Positions 8,064-17,344 are shown, counted from the stretch's first letter. The stretch is DNA of 50,344 nt from an uncultured Pelagibacteraceae bacterium (GCA_902605215.1 CACLBX010000004.1:1-50344); one strand, 5' to 3'. Numbers and translations are program-made. Notes: generated by a model not told the origin, from the sequence alone.

Positions 8064-10499
8064 ATGAAAAAAGTATTTTCGTCAGTTCTTGATAATTATT
8101 CAAAATTATCTTTGTTTCTACTTGTAGCAATTGCTTTTTTTTTCCTATTTAACTCTGATAATTTTCAACTAGACGCATCTTCTGATACTCTCATCTTGGA
8201 ACAAGATGATGATTTAAAAAGATATCAAGAATTAATCAAGGACTATGACTCAAGTGACTTTTTAATTATTACGTTCACGTCAAAACAGAAATTTATTAAA
8301 AAGCAAAATCTTGATTTTTTAAATTCTTTCATTACAGAAATTGAAAATCTTCCTTTTGTTGATTCAACTCAGTCAATCTTTGACGCGCCATTATTAGAGA
8401 TAAATAATCAATCTTTATCAGATCTAGTAAATGAAATAATTACAATTAAATCACCACAAGTAAATATCGCTGATGCTGAGACAGAATTGCTTAATAGTCC
8501 AATTTTCAAAAACTTAATTATTAGTGAAGATGCAACCACTACAGGCTTACTAATTAATCTAAAAAAGAATCTTGATTTCGATGCAATAGTAAATGAAAGA
8601 ATAAGGCTTAATGAGTTGGGTAAAAAAAATGATGCTGAGCGTGAACTTCTATCTCAACTAAATTTCAAATATGAAATTGAAAAAAAGAGACAGGATAAAG
8701 AGAGAGAAAATAATATATTTACTATCAGAACAAAAATTGAGCAATTCGAAGATGAGAATATTAAAATTCATTTAGGAGGCGTTTCAATGATTGCAAATGA
8801 TACTATCGCATTCGTAAAAAATGATATTATTATTTTCGGCATTGGAGCCTTTATTTTTATATTACTTGTGCTCTATCTTGTTTTTAGAAGCCCTTTGTGG
8901 ATGATTGCATGTATAGGTAATTGCATATTCATTTTAATTACTATGATCGGGTCTATTTCACTACTCGGATGGAAAGTAACTGTTATTTCATCAAACTTTA
9001 TCATGCTTATTTTGATCTTATCTTTATCAATGACCGTACATATAGTTGTAAGGTATCGGCAAATAAGTTTGGAGGAGGAAAAATCTAAAATTAATCAAAA
9101 TATTATTCGTGCACTTGGAAAAATGTATAAGCCTTGTCTATTTGCTGCTCTAACAACTATTTTTGCATTTGGATCACTTTATACAAGTGGAATTAAACCG
9201 GTTATGGATTTTGGCCTAATGATGTGCATGGGTCTAACTATCACATATGTATCCAGTTTTATTTTCTTACCAATTTTGATATCAGTCTTAAATTTAAAAA
9301 GTACTGCTCTGCTGGTTAAAAATAATAGTAAAGATGTATTTTCTATCTTATCGATCAAATTCCCAGTATTGACATTATTATTTTTTACATCTTTGTTTGC
9401 TATTGGCATATATGGAGCAAGTACTCTTAAAGTAGAAAATAGTTTTGTTAATTACTTTAAAGAAGATACTGAAATATACAAAGGAATGAAATTGATCGAT
9501 GAACAATTGGGTGGGACTACTCCCTTGGATATTATTATTCAATTCAAAGATGAGCAAAATGATGATTTCTCTTTTGAAGAGGAGGATTTTATGGATTTTG
9601 GAATTGATTATGATCCTTCAGACTACTGGTTTACTAAAGAAAAAATTGACAATGTTAAGAGTATTCATGACTATCTAGAAACGTATGATTTTGTAGGTAA
9701 AGTACTTTCATTGGCATCCATTATAAGAACTGCTGAAAAACTTAATTCAAATGAAGAATTTGATACACTTGAACTCTCAGTTTTATATAAAAAATTACCT
9801 CAAGATATTAAAGATCAAATTTTAAAACCCTATGTGTTGATAGATAAAAATCAGGCAAGAATATCTCTACGTGTAATCGATACTCATCCTGAGTTAAAAA
9901 GAGCAAATTTCGTTAACGAGCTTAGAAAACATATAGAGTCAAATTATAACAATCAAAATATTGAGGTAAGTCTTACTGGAATACTGATTTTGTACAATAA
10001 CATGCTGCAAAGCCTTTTTGATTCTCAAATTAAATCTTTGGGAATTGTTTTAATGGGAATATTTATAATATTAAGTATTTTATTCCGATCATTTAAAATA
10101 GCTTTAGCTGCTTTGATACCGAATTTAGTCGCCTGTTTTGTTATATTGGGAACTATGGGATTACTGAATATACCCCTGGATTTGATGACAATTACGATTG
10201 CCTCGATTACGATTGGAATAGCGGTAGATAATTGCATACATTATGTTTATAGGTATCGTGAATATTTTGCGATAACTGGATCACACGCAGATGCGGTCAA
10301 TAGCTGCCAGAAAACAGTTAGCACTGCAATCAAAAATACTTCGGTAACTATTATGGCAGGTTTCTCAATTTTGGTATTTTCTAATTTTTACCCTACAATA
10401 TACTTCGGAGCATTTACAGCACTTGCAATGTTTATTGCTTTAGTGGGAAGTCTTACTATATTACCGATATTACTCGGGTACTTTAATAAAAATTCATAA
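8064..10499 (+). CDS. RND superfamily (MMPL/COG1033-type) exporter
   Basis: This is an inner-membrane RND-superfamily exporter of the MMPL/HpnN-like type, 811 aa. One N-terminal helix (about 13-30) leads into a large periplasmic domain with a charged, probably coiled-coil stretch around residues 180-230. Five helices follow (about 255-410), then a helix near 440-460, a second periplasmic domain with an acidic patch, and five final helices (about 660-805). The C-terminal repeat keeps the proton-relay type motif GIAVDNCIHYVYRYRE. In the N-terminal repeat the matching Asp position is Ser (SLSMTVHIVVRYR). The substrate cannot be read from sequence; lipid or hopanoid export is known for relatives. 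It lies 1 nt before cvpA and is probably co-transcribed with alr and cvpA. Confidence 0.8.
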   Translation: MKKVFSSVLDNYSKLSLFLLVAIAFFFLFNSDNFQLDASSDTLILEQDDDLKRYQELIKDYDSSDFLIITFTSKQKFIKKQNLDFLNSFITEIENLPFVDSTQSIFDAPLLEINNQSLSDLVNEIITIKSPQVNIADAETELLNSPIFKNLIISEDATTTGLLINLKKNLDFDAIVNERIRLNELGKKNDAERELLSQLNFKYEIEKKRQDKERENNIFTIRTKIEQFEDENIKIHLGGVSMIANDTIAFVKNDIIIFGIGAFIFILLVLYLVFRSPLWMIACIGNCIFILITMIGSISLLGWKVTVISSNFIMLILILSLSMTVHIVVRYRQISLEEEKSKINQNIIRALGKMYKPCLFAALTTIFAFGSLYTSGIKPVMDFGLMMCMGLTITYVSSFIFLPILISVLNLKSTALLVKNNSKDVFSILSIKFPVLTLLFFTSLFAIGIYGASTLKVENSFVNYFKEDTEIYKGMKLIDEQLGGTTPLDIIIQFKDEQNDDFSFEEEDFMDFGIDYDPSDYWFTKEKIDNVKSIHDYLETYDFVGKVLSLASIIRTAEKLNSNEEFDTLELSVLYKKLPQDIKDQILKPYVLIDKNQARISLRVIDTHPELKRANFVNELRKHIESNYNNQNIEVSLTGILILYNNMLQSLFDSQIKSLGIVLMGIFIILSILFRSFKIALAALIPNLVACFVILGTMGLLNIPLDLMTITIASITIGIAVDNCIHYVYRYREYFAITGSHADAVNSCQKTVSTAIKNTSVTIMAGFSILVFSNFYPTIYFGAFTALAMFIALVGSLTILPILLGYFNKNS

Positions 10500-10500
10500 G

Positions 10501-11016
10501 ATGAACGATCTTAATTATTCTCAATTTCTCAATGCTTTTGATATTACATTCCTAATCATTTGCCTCATATCAATTTTTTTTGGTATTAAAAATGGACTAT
10601 TAAAAAGTTTTTTTAATTTAATCAAATGGGTACTAATATTATTTATACTTAAAAATTGTTTTGCCTTATTAAGACCTATTGTAGATCAATATATTGCTAA
10701 TGAAACTTTATCTGATGTTACAATATTTCTGATTACCCTCATAACATCATATATATTTATTTCATTCTTACTCAGACTTTTTATTGGTTTTTTACAACCT
10801 AAGAAAAAGGGATTTGTTGATATGGGGCTTGGAGGGGTCCTTGGCATTTTCAGAGGGTATATTGTAATTGTGATAACTTTGTTTTTTATAAATCAAAATA
10901 TATCTTCTAGTTTATTAGATGACTTAATGAATAGCAGCTCATTTGCTGAAATGGTAAATATTGGAATAGATTTTTTTGAACATATACCAAGAAATTTAGA
11001 AGAAATAGGCATTTAA
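10501..11016 (+). CDS. cvpA: CvpA family membrane protein
   Basis: CvpA-family proteins are small inner-membrane proteins, linked in some bacteria to envelope homeostasis and originally to colicin V production. This one is 171 aa, with four hydrophobic segments at about residues 14-30, 36-55, 70-92 and 107-128. The family feature of a conserved D-x-G-x-G-x-x-G-x-x-RG stretch between helices 3 and 4 is present as DMGLGGVLGIFRG. In relatives cvpA is usually followed by purF; here an SDR gene follows after 2 nt and purF is absent from the window. Confidence 0.85.
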   Translation: MNDLNYSQFLNAFDITFLIICLISIFFGIKNGLLKSFFNLIKWVLILFILKNCFALLRPIVDQYIANETLSDVTIFLITLITSYIFISFLLRLFIGFLQPKKKGFVDMGLGGVLGIFRGYIVIVITLFFINQNISSSLLDDLMNSSSFAEMVNIGIDFFEHIPRNLEEIGI

Positions 11017-11018
11017 AC

Positions 11019-11708
11019 ATGAGAAATCTAAATTGTCTTATTACAGGCGCCTCATCTGGAATTGGGGCAAGTATTGCTCAGGAGTTATCAAAGAAAGTTA
11101 AACACATATATATTCTGTCACGTAATGCATCTAAATTAGAAGAGATAAATGATATAATAATTTCAAATGGATGTGAATGTACAATTGTTCCAATTGATTT
11201 ATGTAAACCCAATGTAATAGAAAATCTTTCTGAAGAAATATTTAAAAAAGATAGGTTTTTAGATATTATTGTATCATCTGCGGGCCAAATAACTAAATTA
11301 TCGCCCGTAGAATCAATTGACCTAAATGAATTCAATGACACTATCAAGTTAAACTATATTTCTAATTTTAGAATCATGAAACATTTTCACCCATTACTGA
11401 AAAATTCTAAAAAATCTAACTTTATTATTATCTCTTCAATTAAAAATGAAATGCAATCTCAATATTGGGGTATATATCAACCAATCATGACAGCGTTAAA
11501 TGAATTGGTCATAAGTTTTGCCAATGAAAATAAAGGTACCTCTATAAATGCCAATATTATCTATCCAGGTGCGGTAAATACTAAATTTAGGGAAAACATT
11601 ATGCCTGGCGAGAATAAAAAGGAAATAAAAAATCCAGGTGATGTAGCAAGAGTGGTTGTAAATTTCTTACTATCAAACGAAAAGAGTGGTGAGATTATAA
11701 AGCTTTAG
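11019..11708 (+). CDS. SDR-fold protein lacking the catalytic lysine
   Basis: A short-chain dehydrogenase/reductase-fold protein of 229 aa. The nucleotide-binding motif TGASSGIG is intact at residues 9-16, the SSAGQ segment replaces NNAG at 86-90, and IISS at 137-140 supplies the usual serine. The tyrosine at the expected spacing is Tyr153, but the residue four places later, normally the catalytic Lys, is Met157 (YQPIM). The protein may therefore bind NAD(P) without ordinary SDR catalysis, or use another lysine. It follows cvpA and overlaps the convergent der gene by 4 nt. Its substrate is unknown. Confidence 0.75.
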   Translation: MRNLNCLITGASSGIGASIAQELSKKVKHIYILSRNASKLEEINDIIISNGCECTIVPIDLCKPNVIENLSEEIFKKDRFLDIIVSSAGQITKLSPVESIDLNEFNDTIKLNYISNFRIMKHFHPLLKNSKKSNFIIISSIKNEMQSQYWGIYQPIMTALNELVISFANENKGTSINANIIYPGAVNTKFRENIMPGENKKEIKNPGDVARVVVNFLLSNEKSGEIIKL

Positions 11709-12538
11709 TCTGAATAAGGATTACTGGAGCTTATAAATTGATAAGAAATAGGCACTCCTTTTATTTTAAAAAAATCCCTAAATGCATTATCAAAGAATCT
11801 TTGGAATATTAGAGGCGCTTTCTTTTTAGAATTAATAAAAACCTTAAAAAGTGGAGAGCCAGTCTTTATTTGTACAATGTACTTTGGCTTAATTTCTCTT
11901 TTTTTTATTTTTGGATATTTTGATTGTTTATTCAAATAATTAAGGAATTTATTTAAATTAGTTTTTGTGATTTCAACATGGACAAGTTTATTTTTGTTTA
12001 TAATTTGTTTTATAAAATTCTTAATTCTAATGTTTTTCTTTGCAGAAATGAAATCAGTGTTTATCATTTGATATTGACTGTAATTATTACTTAAAAATTT
12101 TTCTATCTTAGTTTTAAACTTCTTTCCCTCATCAATAAGATCCATCTTATTAAACAAAAAAAATATTATCTTTTTTTTTGTTATAGCCAAATCAGCCAAC
12201 CTAAAATCTTGCTTGGTAATGCTTTCAACAGAATCTATGAGTAAAATTACTACGTCAACCTTGTCAACAAGTGTTATAACTTCCTTGTTTCTATTCTTTT
12301 CATCCAGATCATTGATCTTACTTTTTCGCCTCAGTCCTGGAGTATCAAAAATTGTAAAATCGTAACTATACAAAGTAAATTTATCTTTAAACAACTTCTT
12401 TGTAAGTCCGTATTCATCACCTACTGGAGAAATACTGTCTTCAAGTAAACAGTTAAATAGAGTTGATTTACCTGAATTCGGTTTGCCAATAATACAAAAA
12501 TTTATTTTATTCAAAGTGGAAGACATTGGAATTTTCAT
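11705..12538 (-). CDS. der: Der-like ribosome-assembly GTPase with one G domain
   Basis: Der (EngA) is a 50S assembly GTPase that normally has two tandem G domains plus a KH-like domain, about 440-500 aa. This protein has 277 aa: one G domain and the KH-like domain. G1 is GKPNSGKS (18-25), G3 is DTPG (65-68) followed by LRRKSK, a hallmark of Der domain 2, and G4 is NKMD (130-133). The switch I motif, usually TRD, reads TKK. The KH-like part (about 205-270) retains PKYIVQIKT and AFRDFFKIKGVPI. There is no room for domain 1: bamB overlaps the start by 32 nt. A start at Met5 is also possible. The locus (TPR protein-bamB-der) is the normal der neighbourhood, so this looks like a shortened Der rather than another GTPase. 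Confidence 0.82.
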   Translation of the reverse strand: MKIPMSSTLNKINFCIIGKPNSGKSTLFNCLLEDSISPVGDEYGLTKKLFKDKFTLYSYDFTIFDTPGLRRKSKINDLDEKNRNKEVITLVDKVDVVILLIDSVESITKQDFRLADLAITKKKIIFFLFNKMDLIDEGKKFKTKIEKFLSNNYSQYQMINTDFISAKKNIRIKNFIKQIINKNKLVHVEITKTNLNKFLNYLNKQSKYPKIKKREIKPKYIVQIKTGSPLFKVFINSKKKAPLIFQRFFDNAFRDFFKIKGVPISYQFISSSNPYSD

Positions 12539-13805
12539 CCATTATAAATACTGCATTACTCAATATAACTGGTGGCAATATAATGCCTTTTACACCTAGA
12601 CTGTCAGTTGACAATGCTTCGCCTGTCATTGGTGATACAATTTTTAATTCGCCAAAGTAAGAAAAATTATATAATAAATTATTAATTAAATATGGTCCTA
12701 GCCACAAATTCAGATCCTTTGCTTTTTGACCTTTTTTAAATTTATTAAGTTCTGTAATCCAAAAAACTTCACCAGTATTTTTATTTAAACAAATAAGTTT
12801 TCCATCTTCATCAATGACATATACCTGACCTCCTGAAACAGTTGGTGTCCTGTATCCTGACAGGTCTATTGCCCAATTCCTTTTTCCATTAATAGCATTT
12901 GTCGATATCAATTTGCCGTTAGTGCTAACAGAAAAAATTGTATTACTTGATAAGACCGGACTAGCTGAAATATCTTTAATATCAAAATTACTCAATAATG
13001 AGATTTTTGAGACATTCTCTGACCACAACGGTCTGCCAGTGTCATTATCAAAAGCAACTAGTTCACCATTACTAAATGGAGCAATGATTATGTTCTCAAA
13101 ACCTATTGGAGAAGCTGTAATGAGACTCTTCTTATCTTCTGCCACAGTTTGAAACGACCACTCTACGTCACCTGTCTCGAGTGAAAGTGAAAATAATCGA
13201 TTATCTGATGATATGAATAAAATCTGATTTCTATAAATTAGCGGTGGAGATAATATGGGAAATTCAATTTTTTTCTCCCATATTTTATTTCCATCACTAG
13301 AGTCAACAAGCAAAATCTGCCCGTAAGCGTCAACTAACACTATCTTATCATCAAAATAAGCAAGTCCACCTCTTATAACTTCATACTTTTTATTGGCATC
13401 AACTTTAATATCAATTGAAAATATTTTTTCATTACTTTTATGATTTTTACATTCTAAGAAACCTTTGGGCAAAACGTAGCAAATCGAATCATTAAAATAA
13501 ATTGGCTGGATTATGTTAAGAGCTCCTCTTGTTCCAGAAACAATCTTTGTCTTATCTTTTAAGGAAGATAAAGTGAATATGTTATTTAAATTATTTCCAG
13601 GATTTTGAAAATGCTGCGACCAATAATTTATTTCCTTTGGTGGATCTATTCTTATATCTTCTATGTTTAGACCTAGGGTTTCTGAGATCTCTGCGTCATA
13701 AGCCAATATAGGGAAACTATTTGTATCTTTCTCTATTATTTCATTTTTTGTACAACTAAATATTACAAATGTTGATAGTAAAATAATATATAAAATATTT
13801 CTCAT
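12507..13805 (-). CDS. bamB: Outer-membrane assembly lipoprotein BamB (PQQ beta-propeller)
   Basis: BamB is a periplasmic, lipid-anchored beta-propeller that helps BamA fold outer-membrane proteins. The N-terminus (residues 1-18) is a lipoprotein signal ending in the lipobox-like IFSC, with Cys18 as the likely acylation site. The body holds repeated PQQ-propeller units, for example GELVAFDNDTGRPLWSENV, NAINGKRNWAIDLSG and LNKNTGEVFWITE. The 432 aa length is usual. The gene starts 1 nt after the TPR-protein gene and overlaps der by 32 nt. Confidence 0.88.
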   Translation of the reverse strand: MRNILYIILLSTFVIFSCTKNEIIEKDTNSFPILAYDAEISETLGLNIEDIRIDPPKEINYWSQHFQNPGNNLNNIFTLSSLKDKTKIVSGTRGALNIIQPIYFNDSICYVLPKGFLECKNHKSNEKIFSIDIKVDANKKYEVIRGGLAYFDDKIVLVDAYGQILLVDSSDGNKIWEKKIEFPILSPPLIYRNQILFISSDNRLFSLSLETGDVEWSFQTVAEDKKSLITASPIGFENIIIAPFSNGELVAFDNDTGRPLWSENVSKISLLSNFDIKDISASPVLSSNTIFSVSTNGKLISTNAINGKRNWAIDLSGYRTPTVSGGQVYVIDEDGKLICLNKNTGEVFWITELNKFKKGQKAKDLNLWLGPYLINNLLYNFSYFGELKIVSPMTGEALSTDSLGVKGIILPPVILSNAVFIMDENSNVFHFE

Positions 13806-13806
13806 A

Positions 13807-14439
13807 CTATTTAATTGTGTCTAAAAATTTAGTTGCTCTAATAACAATATCTCTTGGAGTATTTGTATCATTAATTAGTTCGTCAAATTTTTCTTTAGAT
13901 ATTTGAAATTTACCTGATAATAAATTTTTGATAGCAATAGTTTCTTTAAAAAGAAATTTAAAAGAACTATTTTCTAATTTATCACTGTTAATATATATAT
14001 TTATTTCATCCATCGCTATGTCATTTAAATTACTCATTAAATAAAAATAGATAGCCAGGTCAGTTATGATGTCATCTGTTTTGTCTTCATTAATTATTTC
14101 TAAAAGCTTGTCTTTGCTTTCTTGTATTTTTCCATTTTCCATTAATAGAGTTGCAATTTTTATTTGCGCAATACCTGAAATAAGTAATTGATTTGAATTT
14201 TCAATTTCACCTAGAGTTTCAATCGTTTGAGTAAAATCTACTAAATCTGAAGAATCAATATATTTCTCTACTTCTTCCTCATAAAATGACTGATTTACCG
14301 ACTTATTAATTTGATAACCAAGTACCGAACCAATTAATAAAATTAGTCCGCCAATTAGATAAACACGGTAACGTCTCCACAAATTTATTAGACGATCCTG
14401 TCTTAATTCTTCATCAACTTGCCTTAAAATATCTGACAT
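13807..14439 (-). CDS. YfgM-like TPR membrane protein
   Basis: A 210 aa protein with a cytosolic N-terminus (SDILRQVDEELRQDRL), one transmembrane helix at about residues 27-43 and a periplasmic region rich in helical, TPR-like repeats. This is the architecture of YfgM, the ancillary SecYEG-associated chaperone of E. coli, and the gene sits directly before bamB and der just as yfgM does. The stop/start junction with panB overlaps by 1 nt. Assignment rests on the N-terminal segment, topology and neighbours, since the repeat region has diverged. Confidence 0.75.
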   Translation of the reverse strand: MSDILRQVDEELRQDRLINLWRRYRVYLIGGLILLIGSVLGYQINKSVNQSFYEEEVEKYIDSSDLVDFTQTIETLGEIENSNQLLISGIAQIKIATLLMENGKIQESKDKLLEIINEDKTDDIITDLAIYFYLMSNLNDIAMDEINIYINSDKLENSSFKFLFKETIAIKNLLSGKFQISKEKFDELINDTNTPRDIVIRATKFLDTIK

Positions 14440-15266
14440 TAATCTTCTTCACCTTTACTAACGATTTGAGGATTCATAGCATAAGTATGTTCCTTGCCTG
14501 GAAACTCTCTATTTCTCACCTCACCAGCGTATTCATAAGCTGCCTTTTTTATTAAAACTTCTAAATCAGCATATTTCTTAACAAACTTTGGAGCAATATT
14601 AGTTAAGCCTAACATATCTTCTGTTACTAATACTTGGCCATCGCATTTAGGCGAGGCGCCTATGCCAATCGTTGGTATTGAAATTCTAGATGTAATCTCA
14701 GCAGCTAATGGTTCAGCCATACCTTCTAGTACTACTGAAAATGCTCCAGCCTCTTCTATTGCAATTGCATCATCAACATATTTGCCCCAATCAAATTTAT
14801 TTCTTCCTTTGACTTTATAGCCACCATCTATGAGTACACTTTGAGGCTGAAGGCCAATGTGTCCCATTACTGGGATTGAACGGTCAGTTAAATATTTTAC
14901 TGTTTCATACATATTTCTTCCACCCTCAAGCTTTACTCCATTGCAGTTTGTTTCCTTCATTACTTTTGCAGCATTCATAAAAGCTTTGTCAACAGACTCT
15001 TCATAGGTCCCAAAAGGCATATCAACTATAATGCACGACTGTTTTGTTGCATTAACAACAGATTTTGAATGCTCTATCATTTGAAAGAGTGTTACTGGCA
15101 ATGTATTTTGATAGTCATAAAGAACCATTCCGAGTGAGTCGCCTACTAATAAAAGATCACCGCAGCCATCAATAGATCTTGCAATCGGCGATGTGTATGC
15201 CGTCAAGCAAACAATTGGGGTTTTTCCCTTTTGGTTTTTGATATCAATTACGGATTTACGTTTCAT
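14439..15266 (-). CDS. panB: 3-methyl-2-oxobutanoate hydroxymethyltransferase
   Basis: PanB adds a hydroxymethyl group from 5,10-methylene-THF to 2-oxoisovalerate, the first committed step of pantothenate and CoA synthesis. Visible signatures are LLVGDSLGM (metal and substrate binding), VKLEGG, MGHIGLQPQ and the PTIGIGAS-x-x-CDGQVLVTEDMLG block. At 275 aa it is full length and forms a cytosolic TIM-barrel enzyme. No panC is in the window. It lies between the membrane-protein gene (55 nt upstream) and the YfgM-like gene. Confidence 0.96.
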   Translation of the reverse strand: MKRKSVIDIKNQKGKTPIVCLTAYTSPIARSIDGCGDLLLVGDSLGMVLYDYQNTLPVTLFQMIEHSKSVVNATKQSCIIVDMPFGTYEESVDKAFMNAAKVMKETNCNGVKLEGGRNMYETVKYLTDRSIPVMGHIGLQPQSVLIDGGYKVKGRNKFDWGKYVDDAIAIEEAGAFSVVLEGMAEPLAAEITSRISIPTIGIGASPKCDGQVLVTEDMLGLTNIAPKFVKKYADLEVLIKKAAYEYAGEVRNREFPGKEHTYAMNPQIVSKGEED

Positions 15267-15321
15267 CCAGCGGTTTATACTTTAGAAATAGAAAAATTTC
15301 TATAAAAAGCTCAAAAACTCG

Positions 15322-15840
15322 TTATTTTCGCCTAACATTAGGGATTACTTCTTCTTGGTAACCTTCATTGAATGAATCAGAGTCGCCATAAATTTCTGCT
15401 TCAAACCACTTGATAAACTCATCTGACTTTATCCCTTTCCAATATTTCCATGATGATTGCGCTATAGGCGCTTTCATAACTCCAAGTTTTAGCATATGCA
15501 TCCTCATCCTTAAATGCGACTCGTCAACAAAGCCTTTTTCAACTTTTTCATATGTATCGAATATATCTACCAATAATGTATTTATAAAAATAGCGACGCG
15601 CCATTTATCTGAATCATCTAGGTCACCTGTGGCCCAATCTTTTGCTAAAAAATTACTAAACTCCTTATCTTTCGCTGTATTAAAATATCTTTCATACATT
15701 CGTTGTGTAAGAGAATGTCCAAATTGAGCTTTTGTAATTTCATTTTGTTGATGAATTTGTAATCCCAAGTAAATAACTGAGACAAGCACACCAAACGCCG
15801 CTACCATTTGTACAATAAGAAGAATAGTGTCTGTATTCAT
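15322..15840 (-). CDS. Uncharacterised single-helix membrane protein
   Basis: I do not recognise a characterised family. The 172 aa product has an N-terminal hydrophobic helix (about residues 6-27), then QIHQQNEITKAQ and a soluble, probably helical region rich in Trp, Asp and Lys. Similar one-helix proteins are common in marine bacterial genomes, as I recall them. Its start codon shares the A of the phrB stop (TAATG), so it is translationally coupled to the photolyase. The region to panB (15267-15321) is only 55 nt. Function unknown. Confidence 0.7.
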   Translation of the reverse strand: MNTDTILLIVQMVAAFGVLVSVIYLGLQIHQQNEITKAQFGHSLTQRMYERYFNTAKDKEFSNFLAKDWATGDLDDSDKWRVAIFINTLLVDIFDTYEKVEKGFVDESHLRMRMHMLKLGVMKAPIAQSSWKYWKGIKSDEFIKWFEAEIYGDSDSFNEGYQEEVIPNVRRK

Positions 15841-17282
15841 TAGGCTATTAAAGTTTTAGTTGTGGCAAATGCCTCTAAAGCTTTTTGACGGGATGAGCCA
15901 ATTTCAACAATAGGCAGTGGATAATTCTCGCCAAGCTTTACACCTGCCGATCTTAGGACATCTTCAGGGGCTTCCCAAGGGTTAAATAAGAACTTATCTG
16001 GCATGTCATTCAAAGCAGGAAGGTATTTTCTTGTGTATTTTCCGTCAGGATCAAATTTCTGTCCCTGAGTTATTGGGTTAAAAATTCTAAAATATGGAGC
16101 GGCATCCGCGCCTGAACCAGCGATCCATTGCCACCCAGCGCTATTGCTCGCTAGATCTGCGTCAATCAAGCAGTCCCAAAACCATCTTTCTCCATGATGC
16201 CAATGTAAAAGTAAATTTTTTACAAGAAAGGACCCCACTACCATTCTTAGTCTATTATGCATGTAGCCCGTTTGCCATAATTCTTGCATGCCTGCATCCA
16301 CAATCGGATAGCCAGTCAGTCCTTTTTGCCATTTCTTTAATTTGTCTTTATCATTATCCCATGGAAAATTGTCGAACTTCTTTTGCAAGTTTTCTTTTGG
16401 AAGAAATGGAAAATGGTAGAGTAAATTAAAAGAAAACTCTCGCCAACCTAATTCACTCAGGAAGTGATCCAGGTCTTTCTTTATGCCTAATTTTCCCTCT
16501 TTTGTCTTAGCTCGGTACCACACTTGGTTTGGTGAGACTTCGCCAAAGTGTAAGTGAGGTGAAAGTTGAGAAACATTCTGATTAGATGGAAAATTTCTCC
16601 CTTCTTTATAATTATTTAATCCATTTGAAATAAACTCTTCAATCTTACTATGGGCACCTTCTTCTCCCGGTGACCAAAGAGAAATCATTTTATTATACCA
16701 ATTGTGTTGAGGCATTAGCTCCAGGTCTTCAATTTTTAAATCATGATTATCAATTGATATTAAATTAGATAGATTAGGTGCTGGTAGTGGCATCCGAGGC
16801 TTATCAGAATTTAGACACCCTTTTCGATAGTATGGGGTGAATACTTTGTAGGGAGTACCATCTTTTTTCGATATATTCCATGGCTCCCATAAAAGTGATC
16901 CATTAAAGGTGTTCACATTTACGTTCTGATCATTAAAATATTTTTTTATCTTTTTGTCTCTTTTGACTCTCCAAGGTTCATAACAACGATTCCAAAATAT
17001 ATTTGAAATTTCATATTGTTTATGTATTTCATTCAGAATATCCATTGGGTTGCCTATAAAAATACAGAGTTTATTTTTTAATGATTTGTTTAACTTGATT
17101 AATGAATGATGCAGCCACCACTTACTTGCAGCACCATTTACGTGTTCTTTTGAATTTACATTGTCTAATATAAAAATTGGTAAGGTCTTGCCATCCTCGA
17201 GTGCATTAGTTAAAGCGGGATTATCGGCTAAACGCAGGTCTTGCCTGAACCACATTACATTTATATTTTTTGCTAATGCCAT
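15840..17282 (-). CDS. phrB: Deoxyribodipyrimidine photolyase (cryptochrome/photolyase family)
   Basis: This 480 aa flavoprotein most likely repairs UV-made pyrimidine dimers with blue light. The N-terminal alpha/beta antenna domain starts MWFRQDLRLADNPAL. The C-terminal FAD domain has the conserved ELGWREF, GYPIVDAGMQELWQTGYMHNR and the block with WQWIAGSGADAAPYFRIFNP, which holds FAD-binding and electron-transfer tryptophans. All key blocks of class I CPD photolyases are present. A TATAAT reading toward the gene lies at 17302-17307, with no clear -35. Phr activity rather than a cryptochrome role is inferred from overall similarity. Confidence 0.95.
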   Translation of the reverse strand: MALAKNINVMWFRQDLRLADNPALTNALEDGKTLPIFILDNVNSKEHVNGAASKWWLHHSLIKLNKSLKNKLCIFIGNPMDILNEIHKQYEISNIFWNRCYEPWRVKRDKKIKKYFNDQNVNVNTFNGSLLWEPWNISKKDGTPYKVFTPYYRKGCLNSDKPRMPLPAPNLSNLISIDNHDLKIEDLELMPQHNWYNKMISLWSPGEEGAHSKIEEFISNGLNNYKEGRNFPSNQNVSQLSPHLHFGEVSPNQVWYRAKTKEGKLGIKKDLDHFLSELGWREFSFNLLYHFPFLPKENLQKKFDNFPWDNDKDKLKKWQKGLTGYPIVDAGMQELWQTGYMHNRLRMVVGSFLVKNLLLHWHHGERWFWDCLIDADLASNSAGWQWIAGSGADAAPYFRIFNPITQGQKFDPDGKYTRKYLPALNDMPDKFLFNPWEAPEDVLRSAGVKLGENYPLPIVEIGSSRQKALEAFATTKTLIA

Positions 17283-17344
17283 AATTTATATATATAGCCT
17301 AATTATACCTAGTTTCCATGGATTTGAACTGAAAGTCTGCAGTA

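Noticed and set aside
16094-16429. 111-codon open frame antisense to phrB
   Set aside because: It is a shadow of the conserved FAD domain of the photolyase, without a ribosome-binding site or recognisable motif.
17320-17329. T-loop-like GTTCAAATCC on the minus strand, suggesting a tRNA between phrB and the GNAT gene
   Set aside because: The flanking bases do not form a T-stem beyond one pair, and no anticodon or acceptor stem could be found. The space (62 nt) is also too short.
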